This document shows, in pieces, positions 24,801-36,900 of a stretch of 64,000 bases of DNA. The notes beneath the pieces are model-generated. The model was not told where the DNA came from and searched no databases. It saw nothing but the letters and a program-made list of their open reading frames with translations. Origin of the DNA: Tethya wilhelma. Its lineage: Eukaryota; Porifera; Demospongiae; Tethyida; Tethyidae. How positions within the stretch are numbered: the first letter of the stretch is position 1; each line of letters opens with the position of its first letter. A program made the translations under genes and the position numbers. The DNA is taken from assembly GCA_964030475.1 (NCBI GenBank), contig CAXIPT010000003.1, forward strand, positions 11,300,295 through 11,364,294, written 5' to 3'.

Positions 24801-25961
24801 AATGCAGCCATCTCGATGTGGCAAAATTGAAAACGCCAGTTGAATACAACCTTTGCCAACATCTTGTAGATTGATATAACGTCGATCGTGTCCAATCACT
24901 TCAGCCACTTTATTCTCGATAATCTTTATGTCATTCAGAGTGAAATGACAGTTAGGAGTATTACGCTTTGCACCAAACCACATTTCATCTATTACTTTTA
25001 CTACTAGTAGGTTACTTGAAGAAGAAGCTGAGCTGGGGATAGGCAAAGGTATTTCAAAGAGATTTCGCCTGCCAAACTCCTTAAATTTGTCAATGTAATG
25101 ATTAAGATTAGTCCTACACTCTTCGCAATACTTATTTATTATTTCTTCTAAGATTCCATAATTGATGAAAGAGATATACTGGTATAGAACAAGGAAGTTC
25201 TTTAAGTCATCCACTGTTGCTATTGTCCTCAATTCACCACAATGTAGTGGCTGAATTGCTTTAGGATGAACTTTTCCAGCATTGTCAAATATTATGCCTT
25301 TAATCTTAACAACAGGTGTTCCATTTTGAGTTAATACCTCAAAAACTCTGTTTGAAAGTGTTACAAACTCCCTATTTATCTTATTGAAATCATTTAAGAG
25401 CTTATGATCAAGTGTATCTTTCTCATGTACACTCATGTGACCCACGTCAAGGTGTGGAAATGAACCTTTCCGTAGTTCAGGACATTTCGATTTGTCTTCA
25501 AAATATGATTCAATGCTACACCCCCCACAGGGACATTGAAAACCACAAGCTTCTAGACCTATAGCACTTCCAGTATCAGAGTCTCCACTAGTTCTATTCC
25601 CATCAGGATCAATTGCTTTCTTTAGCTCACTAGCTCGTTTGGTAAGGTTCAATTCTTGAAGGATACCAACAAAAGAATCAAAGTGAGCATCACTTTCCTT
25701 GATTTTGACTAGGATCTGACTCATGAGGACACTTGCCCTGTCATACTCTTCTTTGTAAGGATTCTCTGCTTGGGTTTTGTTATAGTCAGAGATCAAAGAC
25801 TTTGCACGGGCATGTACAGCAAATGGCACAACAAAAGGACTCACAGCTTCTATAAGAGGATGAAGATTTTGAACTATCACTTTATATCGAACAGATTCAG
25901 ATACATCCTCGGCAGTTATGACTTTTGCAGATGCTATTACCTCTTTCGTTACTTCAGCCAT
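17964..25961 (-). CDS. N-extended RING-TRAFzf-TM-EGF(8)-AIG1 GTPase protein, gene 5
   Basis: Ten exons: 23747-25961, 23532-23675, 22185-22310, 21992-22114, 21543-21668, 21365-21487, 21169-21291, 20969-21106, 20758-20886, 17964-18808. They total 4092 nt and give 1363 aa. It differs from genes 2-4 in having about 540 extra N-terminal residues and in carrying RING, zinc finger and membrane segment in one exon. RING about 559-597, transmembrane about 716-738, EGF modules to 1082, GTPase 1083-1363. The 1.95 kb intron before the GTPase exon holds two inverted-repeat elements (about 19,043-19,254 and 19,321-20,640), and intron 21669-21991 holds another. The 21,106 acceptor (ctttag|TCATTATGG) is chosen because the nearer AG would give a stop. 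Confidence 0.83.
19043..19254. mobile_element. Short inverted-repeat element, GTGGGAAAG family, copy 1
   Basis: Begins taccatagtgggaaagcttt and ends aaactttcccactgtatggta, with internal blocks ATCCGTGAAATTCTCCATAA and CAGCTCATCCGCAAATGTTA shared with the copies at about 21,694 and 36,604. Length about 210 bp, no coding capacity. Confidence 0.68.
19321..20640. mobile_element. Non-autonomous DNA element with ~85 bp terminal inverted repeats
   Basis: The left end begins TAGCCTCGTTCCTAGGCTCC and runs to GGAGCCTGGTATCTAAAATC at about 19,397. The right end, read backwards, begins TAGCCTCGTTCCCATGCTCC and reaches the same GGAGCCTGGTATCTAAAATC. Each end is itself partly palindromic. The 1.3 kb interior has no long open frame, and 19,985-20,225 inside it matches an inverted copy at 37,096-37,326. 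I infer a MITE-like or foldback element mobilised in trans. Confidence 0.7.
20758..23675 (-). CDS. EGF cassette array of gene 5 (8 exons)
   Basis: Eight phase 1-1 exons. Two modules (20969-21106 and 21365-21487) share [15 protein letters not shown] / [15 protein letters not shown], a subtype absent from genes 2-4, and look like a local duplication. The membrane-proximal DKC module is 23532-23675. Several modules keep the calcium-binding DIDEC start and the CxNTxGSYQCxC core. Confidence 0.85.
21694..21904. mobile_element. Short inverted-repeat element, GCGGGAA family, copy 2
   Basis: Termini taccgtatagcgggaagttc and ctttcccgctatacggta are near-perfect inverted repeats. The internal sequence matches the copies at about 19,043 and 36,604. 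It sits in an intron of gene 5, well clear of both splice sites. Confidence 0.72.
23747..25961 (-). CDS. First exon of gene 5: novel N-terminal region, RING, TRAF finger, TM
   Basis: 738 codons in one exon. Residues 1-130 are helical and charged. About 138-160 is a Cys cluster ([15 protein letters not shown]...CPEL) that could bind metal. About 330-400 contains [24 protein letters not shown] sequence ending in [15 protein letters not shown], reminiscent to me of regions in sponge and cnidarian death-domain proteins, at low confidence. About 420-510 is a Ser/Thr/Pro tandem repeat. Then come the RING ([16 protein letters not shown]), the TRAF finger ([24 protein letters not shown]) and [20 protein letters not shown]. 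Donor at T|gtaagttgg. It may derive from fusion of an intronless gene or a retrocopy with the family. Confidence 0.8.
24430..24700 (-). repeat. Coding minisatellite in gene 5
   Basis: Units of about 63-66 nt, with the most similar two adjacent (24,536-24,600 and 24,602-24,666), encode [21 protein letters not shown] with small changes. Three to four units, in frame, lie in the Ser/Thr-rich linker ahead of the RING. Confidence 0.75.
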
Positions 25962-26196
25962 GTTTCATGTCATGTCAGACCCTTCTACATGTACATACTT
26001 GATATGATCACCTGACACCGGATACTCTGATTTATGTGTAGTACGTGATAGCATTTTTTGTCAATGAAAATGATGATAACAATAAACTGTCCACATATAT
26101 AATAATATTGTCACATGATAATACAGCAAGTAAATGAGTCAATATTGATTCAATGAATAACGATAATATGGTCTCATCTGCTTGATTTTCGATTTT
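25962..26196. other. Short spacer between gene 5 and the P5CS gene
   Basis: 5' flank of gene 5 and 3' flank of the P5CS gene. I do not see the GATTCCAATTCC motif of the other genes here. Nothing else recognised. Confidence 0.35.
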
Positions 26197-27103
26197 CTAA
26201 GTCTCTCCCATAGCAATCGTTTTTCTACTAACTCCATCATCATCCTTGCTGTTATCCTCTTCAACCTGCTCCAAGGATTCCACTTCACTCTCTTTACACA
26301 TGTCCTCATCAACATCCAGTTCTTGGTGAACATACGAACAAGATCCACCAGGATTGAAATCCTTGACGGCATGACCTGTTCCTCGAAGCACCCATTTTGT
26401 AGTGAGCAGTCCCTCGACTCCAACGGGGCCCCGGGCGTGGATGCGTCCCGTGCTGATTCCTACCTCAGCACCAAGCCCGAATCGATAGCCGTCGGCAAAT
26501 CTTGTGCTTGCATTGTGGAAGACACAGGCACTGTCTACACATCGGAGAAACTCCTCTGCTACAGCATCTGGAAGGGAAATTGTAAATCAATAATTCTGGC
26601 AGTGTACTAGAAATAACTGTCTAAAGAGCAACACCAATATTTCTAAGAAAGTTCAGGTAGCAGAATGAGACAAAAAGTAGAAAGCAGGTGCTATGTACTG
26701 GCAATAAAACACTTAACAGTTACCACCATTTTGTAAAGCAAATATTATACATTATAACAGCATTGTAAAGAGTGTATTTCTCTTCCACTCACCATCTTCA
26801 GTGACAATACTCTCCGTGTGAGAGCTGCTGTGAGTGTTGATGTGTTCCACTGCCTCCTTCACTGACCCCACCACCTCAATGCTGCACTCCAGTCCTCCAT
26901 ACTCCACCTTCAAAGAGCTCACTTCACTCGACTTCACGGGCAAGATGCCTGCGAGTTTTGGACCAGGGTGAAGGACAACGTTGTGCTGTTTCAGAGCCGA
27001 TACAATCTGATGGAAGGCTTGTTGTTTGTTGAGGAGACTTTCATGGAGTAGGATGGTCTCTACAGCATTGCAGGCAGCTGGGTAGTCACACTTTGAGTCC
27101 AAC

Positions 27104-27138
<35 letters not shown>

Positions 27139-30100
27139 ATATGATCACAAAATTTATGCACAACTGGCCATGGTTGCAAAAAGCAAAAAACGTTGATAAA
27201 TTCAGTTTCATGAATCTTCTATACAATGTACATCATAATTCTTCCTACCTATCTTGATAGCCTTCTCAATGTCAGCATGTTCGTCCACATACACATGACA
27301 TATACCGTCGGCGTGTCCTAACACTGGTATCTTGCCCTGGGCTTGTTCTATGATACTACGAACCAGATCGTTACCACCTCGTGGAATGACCAAATCAATC
27401 TTCTTATCAAATGTCAGGAGCTCCCCCACCTCCTCACGCCCATCAATCTAGAGCATATTGTAAAATTGAAAGACATTCTCTTAGGGAATTTCCCTTCTCT
27501 ATAAACAAATGATGTAATGCTAAACTCACCAGTCCAACAGCTCCTGTAGGCACATGTCGTGAGAGTGCCTCCTGAACCAGACTGTGGAGGTACTTGTTAC
27601 TGTGCCTAGCCTCTGATCCACCCTTCAACAATAGACCATTAGCAGTTGCAATGGATAATCCAGACACCTAGAGAGTCAGATATATACAAAACAGCTACAG
27701 TAGGTACATTCAATAAACTTCTCAGAAACAATGCACAAAAAAATTATTATTAATCTCTGCTAGTTTTATTAAACATTAAAATTCAAATGTACAACTCATG
27801 AAAGCAGCTTGTATTGAAAGCACATATATTACTTAATCTTTCAGTATGCCTAATGGTGTATAGTTTAGCCACAACAAAGACTCATTGCTATAAATGTCCA
27901 TTTACTGTACCTGTATGAGGCAGTCTGGTCTCGACTCAAATATCACCAGGAGCACTCCAATGGGCACCTTCTGCTGCTCCAACACCAGTTCCTCTCCGAT
28001 CAGTGTCTTCCTTATCCTCTGTCCCACGTGGTCCCCTCTCTCGATCCCATCGGCCAGTTGGAGGAGACCGTCCCTCAGGCTCTGGAGCTTTGTGTGGGTG
28101 AGTTTGAGACGAGATTGGAGGGGAGCTGAGAGAGACGATGCCATCTTGAGATCCTTCTCGTTGGCTTTGAGGATGGAAGCTTCTCTGTCCATGATGAGCT
28201 GGGCTAGTCTCCTCAGAATATCAGCACGCTGAGTGAGTGTGTGTGTGTACAACAATTTGATACAACTTTGTTTACATAAATTTAAGAATAGTTAGTACAA
28301 AGTTAAAAATGACAAGAATACTGTAAAATTTCACCAACACCAAAGTGCCTAACTCCCAGACTGTACAAAGGACTCTGTTTGCACATGCACTACATCAACA
28401 CATGAACAGAAATCAACAGACAAGTACAATATTGTGGTTCCTCCCTGATCCCTATTATATCTATCCTGGTACTACATGTATATGCACACATAACAATGTA
28501 CCTGTAGTGATGTGAGTGACTGCAGTGCGTAGCTTCCTTCACGAGCCTCATCAGCCAGTACGTCCACTGGGTTGGCCAGCTCCATGTGGCCTGTCTTGGT
28601 GATCAGAGTCCCGACTGGCTTCCCCTTCATGATGTCCAAGATGGTGTCCTTCCTCTTGAGTCCGTTTGCTATGACAACCGCTGTACCGGCATTGACGGCT
28701 TGGATGGAGGACCTCAGCTGGAAGGGAGACATCATACAAGATATAGTCATTGTTTTGGCCATAAAAAATCAACAAGCAAGTGTACAAGTTAGCCTAGGAT
28801 CTTAGCTGGAAGAGGCATGATACAAGATATGTTGTTACAAAATAAATGATAGTAGAAGTTAACCTAGCTCATAAAAGTGTCACAATTCAAACCAGGCTTT
28901 TCTATCTTCTTAAAATTTAGCAAAAAAATAGACAATTACAGCACAGACCACATGAAAGATAAACCCTTGCAATAGTATTATGTTTAAACTTTAATTGCTG
29001 CATAAACTATAAGACTAGAGGAGGATAATTTTTTACAGAATCATCACTAAACATAACAAACGCGCATGCACATGCATACACACACACCTTGCTCTCCATG
29101 CCACCTCGGCCGACTTTAGACTTGTTCCAAAACTTGATCTGATTCCCAGCCTCGGGATAAAACGTCCTTATCAGTCTTGAGTCAGGGTCTGAGGGAGGAC
29201 CAGTGTAGAGACCTTCAACATCAGACATCAGCACGAGGAGATCAGCCTTCAAACTGATAGCAATCTGAGAGCCCAACTGGTCATTGTCGGGAATAGTCAG
29301 CACTTGAGATTCCTGGAACAATGGAATACACATTAAATACACAAAACTTTGATTACACATTGTGTGAACATACATACTTGCACAAAAGTAGGTAGCTACA
29401 CTGCAAAAGTTGACTTGTTTAGTGCATATATGTATGATGTACAGTAGGGAAGAATAAGCATATTATAGTGGCTATTTTAAAGTGCATTGTGTGGGTGAAA
29501 TGCACATCCTTAAATTATGTCGTGTATTACAGTACAAGTTCTTACGTCTTCATTTGCCATCTGTGTGTTGTCTAATGCCACGACGTCATTTCCATTCAGC
29601 ACCGGCAGGACCTTCATTCCAAGGAGAGAGTTGATGGTAGCTAGGAGGTTCTCCTGGCTGGCTTTACGATTCAAATCATTGCCAGTCAACAAAACCTGTG
29701 GTCAAACAAACCAATGGGTGCATGCTAGACAAACTTTATCAAAAACTGGATCTATGGCACCACAATGTTACCATAGCACCACAACGTTACCATGGCAACA
29801 TTATGCACTGCTGTACCTGAGCACAACTGACGCCATACTGAGCAAACATTGTCTCATAAAGTGACATGAGTCCCGATTGTCCGGCAGCAGCACACGCCCT
29901 CGGCTCCACCTCCTTCAGACCTTCCTCCTCGATGTTTTCCGCCGGTGAATTGAGGACGGTCCGACGGACACTCTGAGAGAGAAGCTGCTCCTGTCTCAGA
30001 CGAATTTTACCGACGGATACGGCCCCACTGGACACAAGGACCACCTCCTTACCGGCATGATGGAGCCACGACAACTGGGCAGGAAAGAAGAAAAGAACAA

Positions 30101-30896
30101 AGAATAACTTAAATGGCTCTCGTCTGAACAAGATGTTGAATTGATATTGTTTTAACAGCTATAGGGATTCTGGATGCCATAAAATTCTATTCAATTTTGC
30201 AGGGCGTCTGTAGAAGCCAGACCCAACATTTTGGTACCAAAAGATAGCTTATGGTAAGGCCAAGCTAGCAGTGTGTGTTGAGTTTGACTAGCTAAAACTG
30301 TTCGCATTTTATGCATCATTTTAATAATTTCTACCATACAAACTTCCTATGTAACAAAATGTGATTGCACAGGCCTAATTTTTAATGGCTTCAAAGATAC
30401 AGCCTGTTTTGGTGCTGGCATATGAATCGTCCGGAATCCCTAATAGTTTTGTTCTCAGTAATAACACAGCATAGATAGCATTCACTTCCTTGTTCCTGCT
30501 TTTATGCAAAAAAATTATAGTACTAGTACTTTATAGTTCCTACTTTTGTGTACAATCATGAATGAATGTCATATAAATGAGGAAGTTTGATAATGGGTAT
30601 CAACTTTATCAAATGTCTACCTGTTCCACTATGGATGCTAGTCTCCCCAGAGCCAGACCATAGTCGTCGTCTCGTGTCACGACAGCAGAGCCCAGCTTCA
30701 CAATGACCCTCTTGCTCTTGGCCAGCTCTGAGTGCAATGCTGGAATGACCTTATCTTGGTTTCCATTTCCTACCAGAGCTTCACTGGCAGAGGAGATTGA
30801 AGCTCGACGTAGCTGCAACCGTGCTGCTGAATAGAGGGTTTGACGCCACATTGACAAAGCAGAAATCTTTGCTGAGGTCTTTGTCACCTGTGCCAT
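26197..30896 (-). CDS. ALDH18A1: Delta-1-pyrroline-5-carboxylate synthase (glutamate 5-kinase + gamma-glutamyl phosphate reductase)
   Basis: Ten exons: 30621-30896, 29817-30074, 29546-29695, 29088-29312, 28502-28717, 27911-28228, 27530-27667, 27249-27447, 26793-27104, 26197-26567. They total 2463 nt, so 820 aa (animal P5CS is about 795). The enzyme makes glutamate 5-semialdehyde/P5C from glutamate with ATP and NADPH, the entry to proline and ornithine synthesis, in mitochondria. The N terminus is rich in Arg, Ser and Ala without acids ([20 protein letters not shown]), fitting an import peptide. Kinase half: [46 protein letters not shown]. Reductase half: [23 protein letters not shown] [34 protein letters not shown] with the catalytic Cys, and [16 protein letters not shown]. 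The C-terminal tail is longer and more acidic than in vertebrates. Start taken at ATG 30896, since no upstream in-frame ATG is present. Confidence 0.95.
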
Positions 30897-31066
30897 GCTC
30901 ACACAATGTGCTTTGTGTGACCAGGAATTTGGCGCGAAATGGCGGGAATTTGAACGTGCCGCGAACTTCCGGAATTACTAGTGACGTAACCAAAAGACTC
31001 CTCCCACTAATTAAGAATTTGCTGTGGCACGGGATGTCAGCTATGCGCGATAAATTTTAGTTGTGT
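30897..31066. promoter_or_regulatory. Probable bidirectional promoter, P5CS / PTP
   Basis: Only 170 bp separate the divergent start codons at 30896 (minus) and 31067 (plus). The stretch is more GC-rich than its surroundings (ttggcgcgaaatggcgggaa, gtgacgtaacc). The TTGGCGCGAAA element resembles an E2F site and TGACGTAA a CRE-like site, by eye only. Confidence 0.5.
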
Positions 31067-31803
31067 ATGGAGAGTGAAAAAGAGAGAGCAGACATGGCGT
31101 TTGAAGGCACCCTGAGAGCATTTCTGGAGAATTTCGACAAGATCACCAACAACCAAGAAGAGGATGTCTTTCTCAAGGAGTTCATGGTGAGTTAGATGGC
31201 TTTGCTGGTAACTTGGAGAGTTCACCCCAAAACAATCTAGAGTTGTTTGCTGATGTTCTGTCTACACTGTCCAAAAACATGGAAATTATTTGTGATCTGT
31301 GTAGAATAGACCCTGCTCCTGATTGTGTCTACGTGGAGTGATAAGTGGTGGCTTCATCACTACACACTAGGCTCAACTTTACTCACAAATTTTGGAAGCT
31401 TACTGAGCTGGGTGAAAAAAGTCCCTGCATTTTGCCTACCTTTCTAAGCCATGGACATCTTTGCACTCGATTGCGTTAAGCTCTTCAAGTTGCATGTGTG
31501 TGTATGTGTGCACTAGACTAGTATGCATTTGTGCCTGGTATGTTTTTGTCTATCAGTTGTAGCCATTTGTTTTTCTTGGATAGTGATGTTTACTTCGTGA
31601 TTCTGGAAATGTTTTTTGAGCATGTGTTATGAAAAGTGAGTTCCTTAAAAGGTCACTGAGCGTCTGTCTACAGCTACTTGTGTTCAAACGTTATGTGTAC
31701 TAAGCACATTCACACACACGGTTAGATGCTCGTTAGCTTGTCATAAAAGCATGGCACATGTACCTCAGTATACTTGGCTTCACACACTCACTCACTCACT
31801 CAT

Positions 31804-31840
<37 letters not shown>

Positions 31841-32730
31841 GTTGCAGTTGAGTACACTCGTGTCTCTCTCCACCCTATAGAAGGACAGGATGGATCTGAC
31901 TACATCAATGCCAACTACATCACTGTAAGTCTGTTGATTGTGTGTATGTGTGTGAGGTTGCTAGGTTGCTAGGTACTCTATTGAGCTAGATCCTTTTTTT
32001 TTCTATCCCTGATATGCAACTGGGAAAAAAAGGTTGCATGATAAGAAAGTTTAGCTCAGTAGACTAGGTTACTGGGATACTTCACCACCATTTAGTTGGT
32101 TCTGTGTAAAATTTTTGTTTGTGTTTTGAGTGGGCATTCTTGTAGCTAGCTAACCTATCAGCCCACAGCCAGCTAGACTACACTGTGAAGACTTTCAGTG
32201 TCTGACAGCCACTCTCACAGCTGTGGCTGTTGGACACAGTCTACAGTTGTGGGTTCTCCGATTACCAGCCTCCAGCAGTCAGTTCCACCACCAAAGTAAA
32301 TAACTATTAAAAAACTATTTATTTTTCCTATAAACATGACTTGTCCACTCTGGGGCTCCATGATCAAAGACCATACTAAGTTTGGTTTCATGTCAATTGA
32401 AAGTTCACTGGAGTGTAAACTTTTTCTTGCCTCGCTATGGCTTGTATCATAACAGTCTTCACCTTTTGGTTTGGTTGACACACACTTACAGGGAATTTCG
32501 AGAATTGAGAATTTTTGAAAACTACATCTCATCGTTGTAGTTATCATTAGATTTATAGCTTTGGGAATTATCAACGTCCGATAGCTGTACCTACATGTAT
32601 ATAGTGCATATGTATTGCTGCCTACAATATGGTCATAGCTACCTAGTAGTATGTATATGTGGAGATATACGGTATACGTTAGTTTTAAGGCTAACAATAC
32701 GTAAACATGATCACCCTAAGTACACCACAN

Positions 32731-32788
<58 letters not shown>

Positions 32789-33174
32789 GTGTGTGTCAGT
32801 TGAGACATACATCCCCATGGCACATATATAGCTGGCAACATGTTCCCTCTCTGTTGGTGAACATACTTCACAGATACTTATAGACAAATTTGGCCAGTAA
32901 CAGTCATCGATCCCAGTCCAGTGAAAGTTTATTGTTGGATTGTTCAAAACATGTCAATGTGCATGTGATCGCTAACCTATGGTGATGTTAAATTTTGGAT
33001 AGATGAGAGCCTTTAGTTGTCAATCAGAAAAAATATAACTATTCACTTGCAATGGAGGAAATTGGCAATATGCATAAACAACACACTGGAGGAAAGATAG
33101 GCAAGGTACAGTGTATATACATCAGTGACATGAGGAAAGGCTAACAATGCACTCAACCGCATACCTTTACTGTG

Positions 33175-33238
<64 letters not shown>

Positions 33239-33468
33239 TTCATGTGTTCTTGCATTATCTGAGTCTTTACGTAGCTACCGTATAGCTAGAAATTTTCGAC
33301 GATACATGTATTTCTATTTTTGAGGATTAGCATGCTGTAAGAGCAACTTCTGCATCATGTGTGGCCTTTGTTCAAAACACTGAAAATCAGATATCACTTG
33401 AAAGCTCTTTTAATGCTGGTTACAATAGTTCAGCTTTCATTTTCATATGACAAATCCTTCTCCCCTGC

Positions 33469-33504
<36 letters not shown>

Positions 33505-33830
33505 GAACAGAGAGTAACTCTCTTCTTTATGGCCATCCTGGTGGCTCTCTCTGTCATGGCCTACCCTGTCCTTCAGCTCCTCCCTCTTCCTGTCCTCTAC
33601 GGACTCCTCCTATATCTGGGTGTGTCCTCACTCAATGGAATCCAGTTCATGAAAAGAGTTAAACTTTTTTTCATGTCAAACAAGTACAAGCCGGACTGCA
33701 AGTATTTTCGTCACATTCCCACTAGTCGGATCCACATGTATACCATCATACAGATAGTGTTCTTGATGCTGTTGATAGTCTTTCTACTTGTGACTCAATT
33801 GAAGGTGGTCTTTCCTCTTGTGGTGAGTCG

Positions 33831-33911
<81 letters not shown>

Positions 33912-36900
33912 TGAGTGAGTTCGTGAGTTTGGTTCAATCTCTTCCACATAACTAAAATAACTTACTTAATATACTTCATTGGCTTTGAAATGTTCTCAAG
34001 CATTATACTAAACGTTATCTCCAGGTGCTGACACTAGTATTAGGAAGATACCTCTTAGGATTCATATTCTCAAAACACGATCTTGAGCTCTTGGATGAGC
34101 CCATCCCCGACAAGCTCTACTGCAAGAGGTTCCGTGAGGACAAAGACGAGGGAAAATGTGACCACGGATCAGCCGAAGAGGGTCAAGCAGGCACGGAAGA
34201 TTTTACTGATGGTGGACAACCAGCAGAGGAGAATATTGACGGTGATGGTGGTAGTGAAAATCACGAAGATGTTGTGACGAGCGAACCTGTGCCGGATACG
34301 TACAACGCGAGAAATCCACTCTTTAACAAGCGAGGTCAGTCGTTTAACATCTCGCAGGAGGTCAACAAGTGTGATCTTTGGAAGAACATGATGAGAAAGT
34401 TGGACGCTCCTCCGCCTAGTCCGAGAAAGGCTACGAAATATCGTAGCAATTCTCCGTCGGTAATGGCGGCTCGAAAAACTTCACCTGAGTATGTTAAAGA
34501 AGGACAATCGAGCTCTTTTGGGCAGCCTAATCGTATCTTTACCACCCAAGATAGTTTTGAAAGTGAAACTAATAGTCTTGGTTCAAAACCTTCAGCTTGT
34601 AGACAATTATACCAATCAACAGCGGTATAAATAAGTGCATGGTACCTAAATTATGCATTAGTGTATGGTATTATATGTAGAGAGATAAGGGTAGTGTTAC
34701 ATGTATATAGTATATGCTTGCATGTTACGAATGTTTATTTTCTTGGAGAGAGTGAGAAAATAGTATTCCATATTTATCTATTTTGACATAGTTGTGTTAA
34801 TTATCTATGATTTTGTGAGTGTATTAAATTACGTACAGGGTCTGTGCAATTAATTTAATTATTATTGTATAATATAATTGTAATTATGATAGTCTAGTGT
34901 AAATCTATGTATATTTATGTAGATAATGCTTGTTATTTTGTTTATTTAAATTCATTTTTCATTTATGCACTATTTATTGTCAGCATCACAAATAATATTT
35001 TTGTCAATATCAACTATAATTTAAGTTTGACGACCATTTACCAAACCCACGTGAATAGTTATAAACAGTATGCAGTCACAGTTCAACCATAGATAATATA
35101 GCAGGGGAACTGCTATATTATCTATGGTTCAACACACAAAGATGTCTGTGAAGGCTATTGACAAATGTACTGTCCAGATCTGCTCTGGTCAAGTGGTTCT
35201 CTCTCTGGCAGTGGATGTGAAGGAACTAGATGCGGAGCGGCCACTCTCATGGCATAGATAAAAGGTACCGGGCATTACAAAGTTAATAATTATAGTAGTT
35301 TGGGAGAATATTAATATATACTTTATCAATGTCTGCATATGTTAATTCTTTTCCAGTGTGTGTGTGTGTGTGTGTATGTTCATGTATATGCTAGCTCTAT
35401 TACAAATTCTCTTTACTTATAAACCTCCAATCCCTATATTCATGCACACAGTCACTTTTTTTCTGTACCACCGATCGAGTTATCAGTAGTATGTGTTGCA
35501 TGCACTTCAAACTGATTAAAATTGCATGCATGCATCAGCCCCTGTTTCATACTATCTTCCTACAGAGGTACGTCTCATGGACCATGGCTCTGAGCTGATG
35601 GAGGTCAGTGACAATGGCTGTGGAGTGGAGGAGAAGAACTTCCAGGCACTCACTCTCAAACACCACACCTCCAAGATCACTGACTTCTCCGATCTGGAGA
35701 TGGGTGTGGGCACATTTGGTCTCTGTCGTGATGCACTTAGCTCCCTCTATGCTCTGAGGCATGTATTTAGATTCATGTTGTGTAAACATGATTTACACTT
35801 ATAACAAGTGAACACACGTACGATCAAAGTGTTCAAACCCTCGGCATGCCAATGTGCTATTGGTAATGCAGCAGCGTTGATATCTGCCAAGCCACGTGGT
35901 TTTCTGAGCATGCTTAGTAAAAAAATTAATGAATGTGTGGTGTACCTTAGTCATTATATCCATATGATATTACTTACACACACAATACTTGCATGACCCG
36001 TAAGTGGGCAGCACTCAATGCATGGTCGAGTGCTGCCCACTTAAGGACATGCAACTATTTTGGCTGCCTTTTTAAGTTTGTGAAGTTGAAAAAAACTTGG
36101 TACAGTTATTTTCCTTTGTTTCATTTTATAGGTTTTCGGGATACATATATCTCGCTGTGGTCACAGTGCTACAGATGCACTGTCACAGTTTTATTTAATT
36201 CTTCAACAACAGACCAGTTGATGATCAGAAGGCAAGTCAATTAAAATGATACAAATAATTATAGGTGCAATAATTTAAAGCTGCATGCGTGTATATGCAT
36301 GCACATGTATGTATGTACATATGTACACGTATGTACATGCATGACTTAAGTGTATAAATGGTTGCCAACCCAAGCCAGTATATAGCCATGAAAACATTTT
36401 GCATTATAAACTAGGATTCAATAGACATAACCCATGCAATGTATATGCTTGATACGTTTTACATGTATACACCATGCATGCATGCACTGAAATCGTACAA
36501 GCCATAATTATTAACCCCACCATGTATGCAGTGCCACCACATGCTATGTGTGAATCGAGCTAGACCACATGACTTTTGTACAATACCCAATTCTTTTTTA
36601 TAATTGTATAGCGGGGAAGTTTCGCGGGGGTTACTGACTTTCGCCGTTTTCGTAGATCGCGATCCATCCATGAAAGTTTTTATCCTTGAAATTCTCCATA
36701 ACATATTCACATATGGGCTCACACAGCTCATCCGCAAAAGTTAAACCGCACAAATGTTTGACTAGAGACATCCGCGAAAGTTTCCCACTCTACTGTGTTT
36801 TCCTGAGACCCATGCAACCATGCACCAAACAACCAGTCAGTGACACATAGAAATGCAAACTAATTAATTTTGACAGAAACCCACTATCATGTTGCAATGC

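Noticed and set aside
32215..32697. 160 aa minus-strand frame, repeated at 38060-38542
   Set aside because: It lies in PTP intron sequence, and its exact repetition is explained by the duplicated segment. No family resemblance or splice context.
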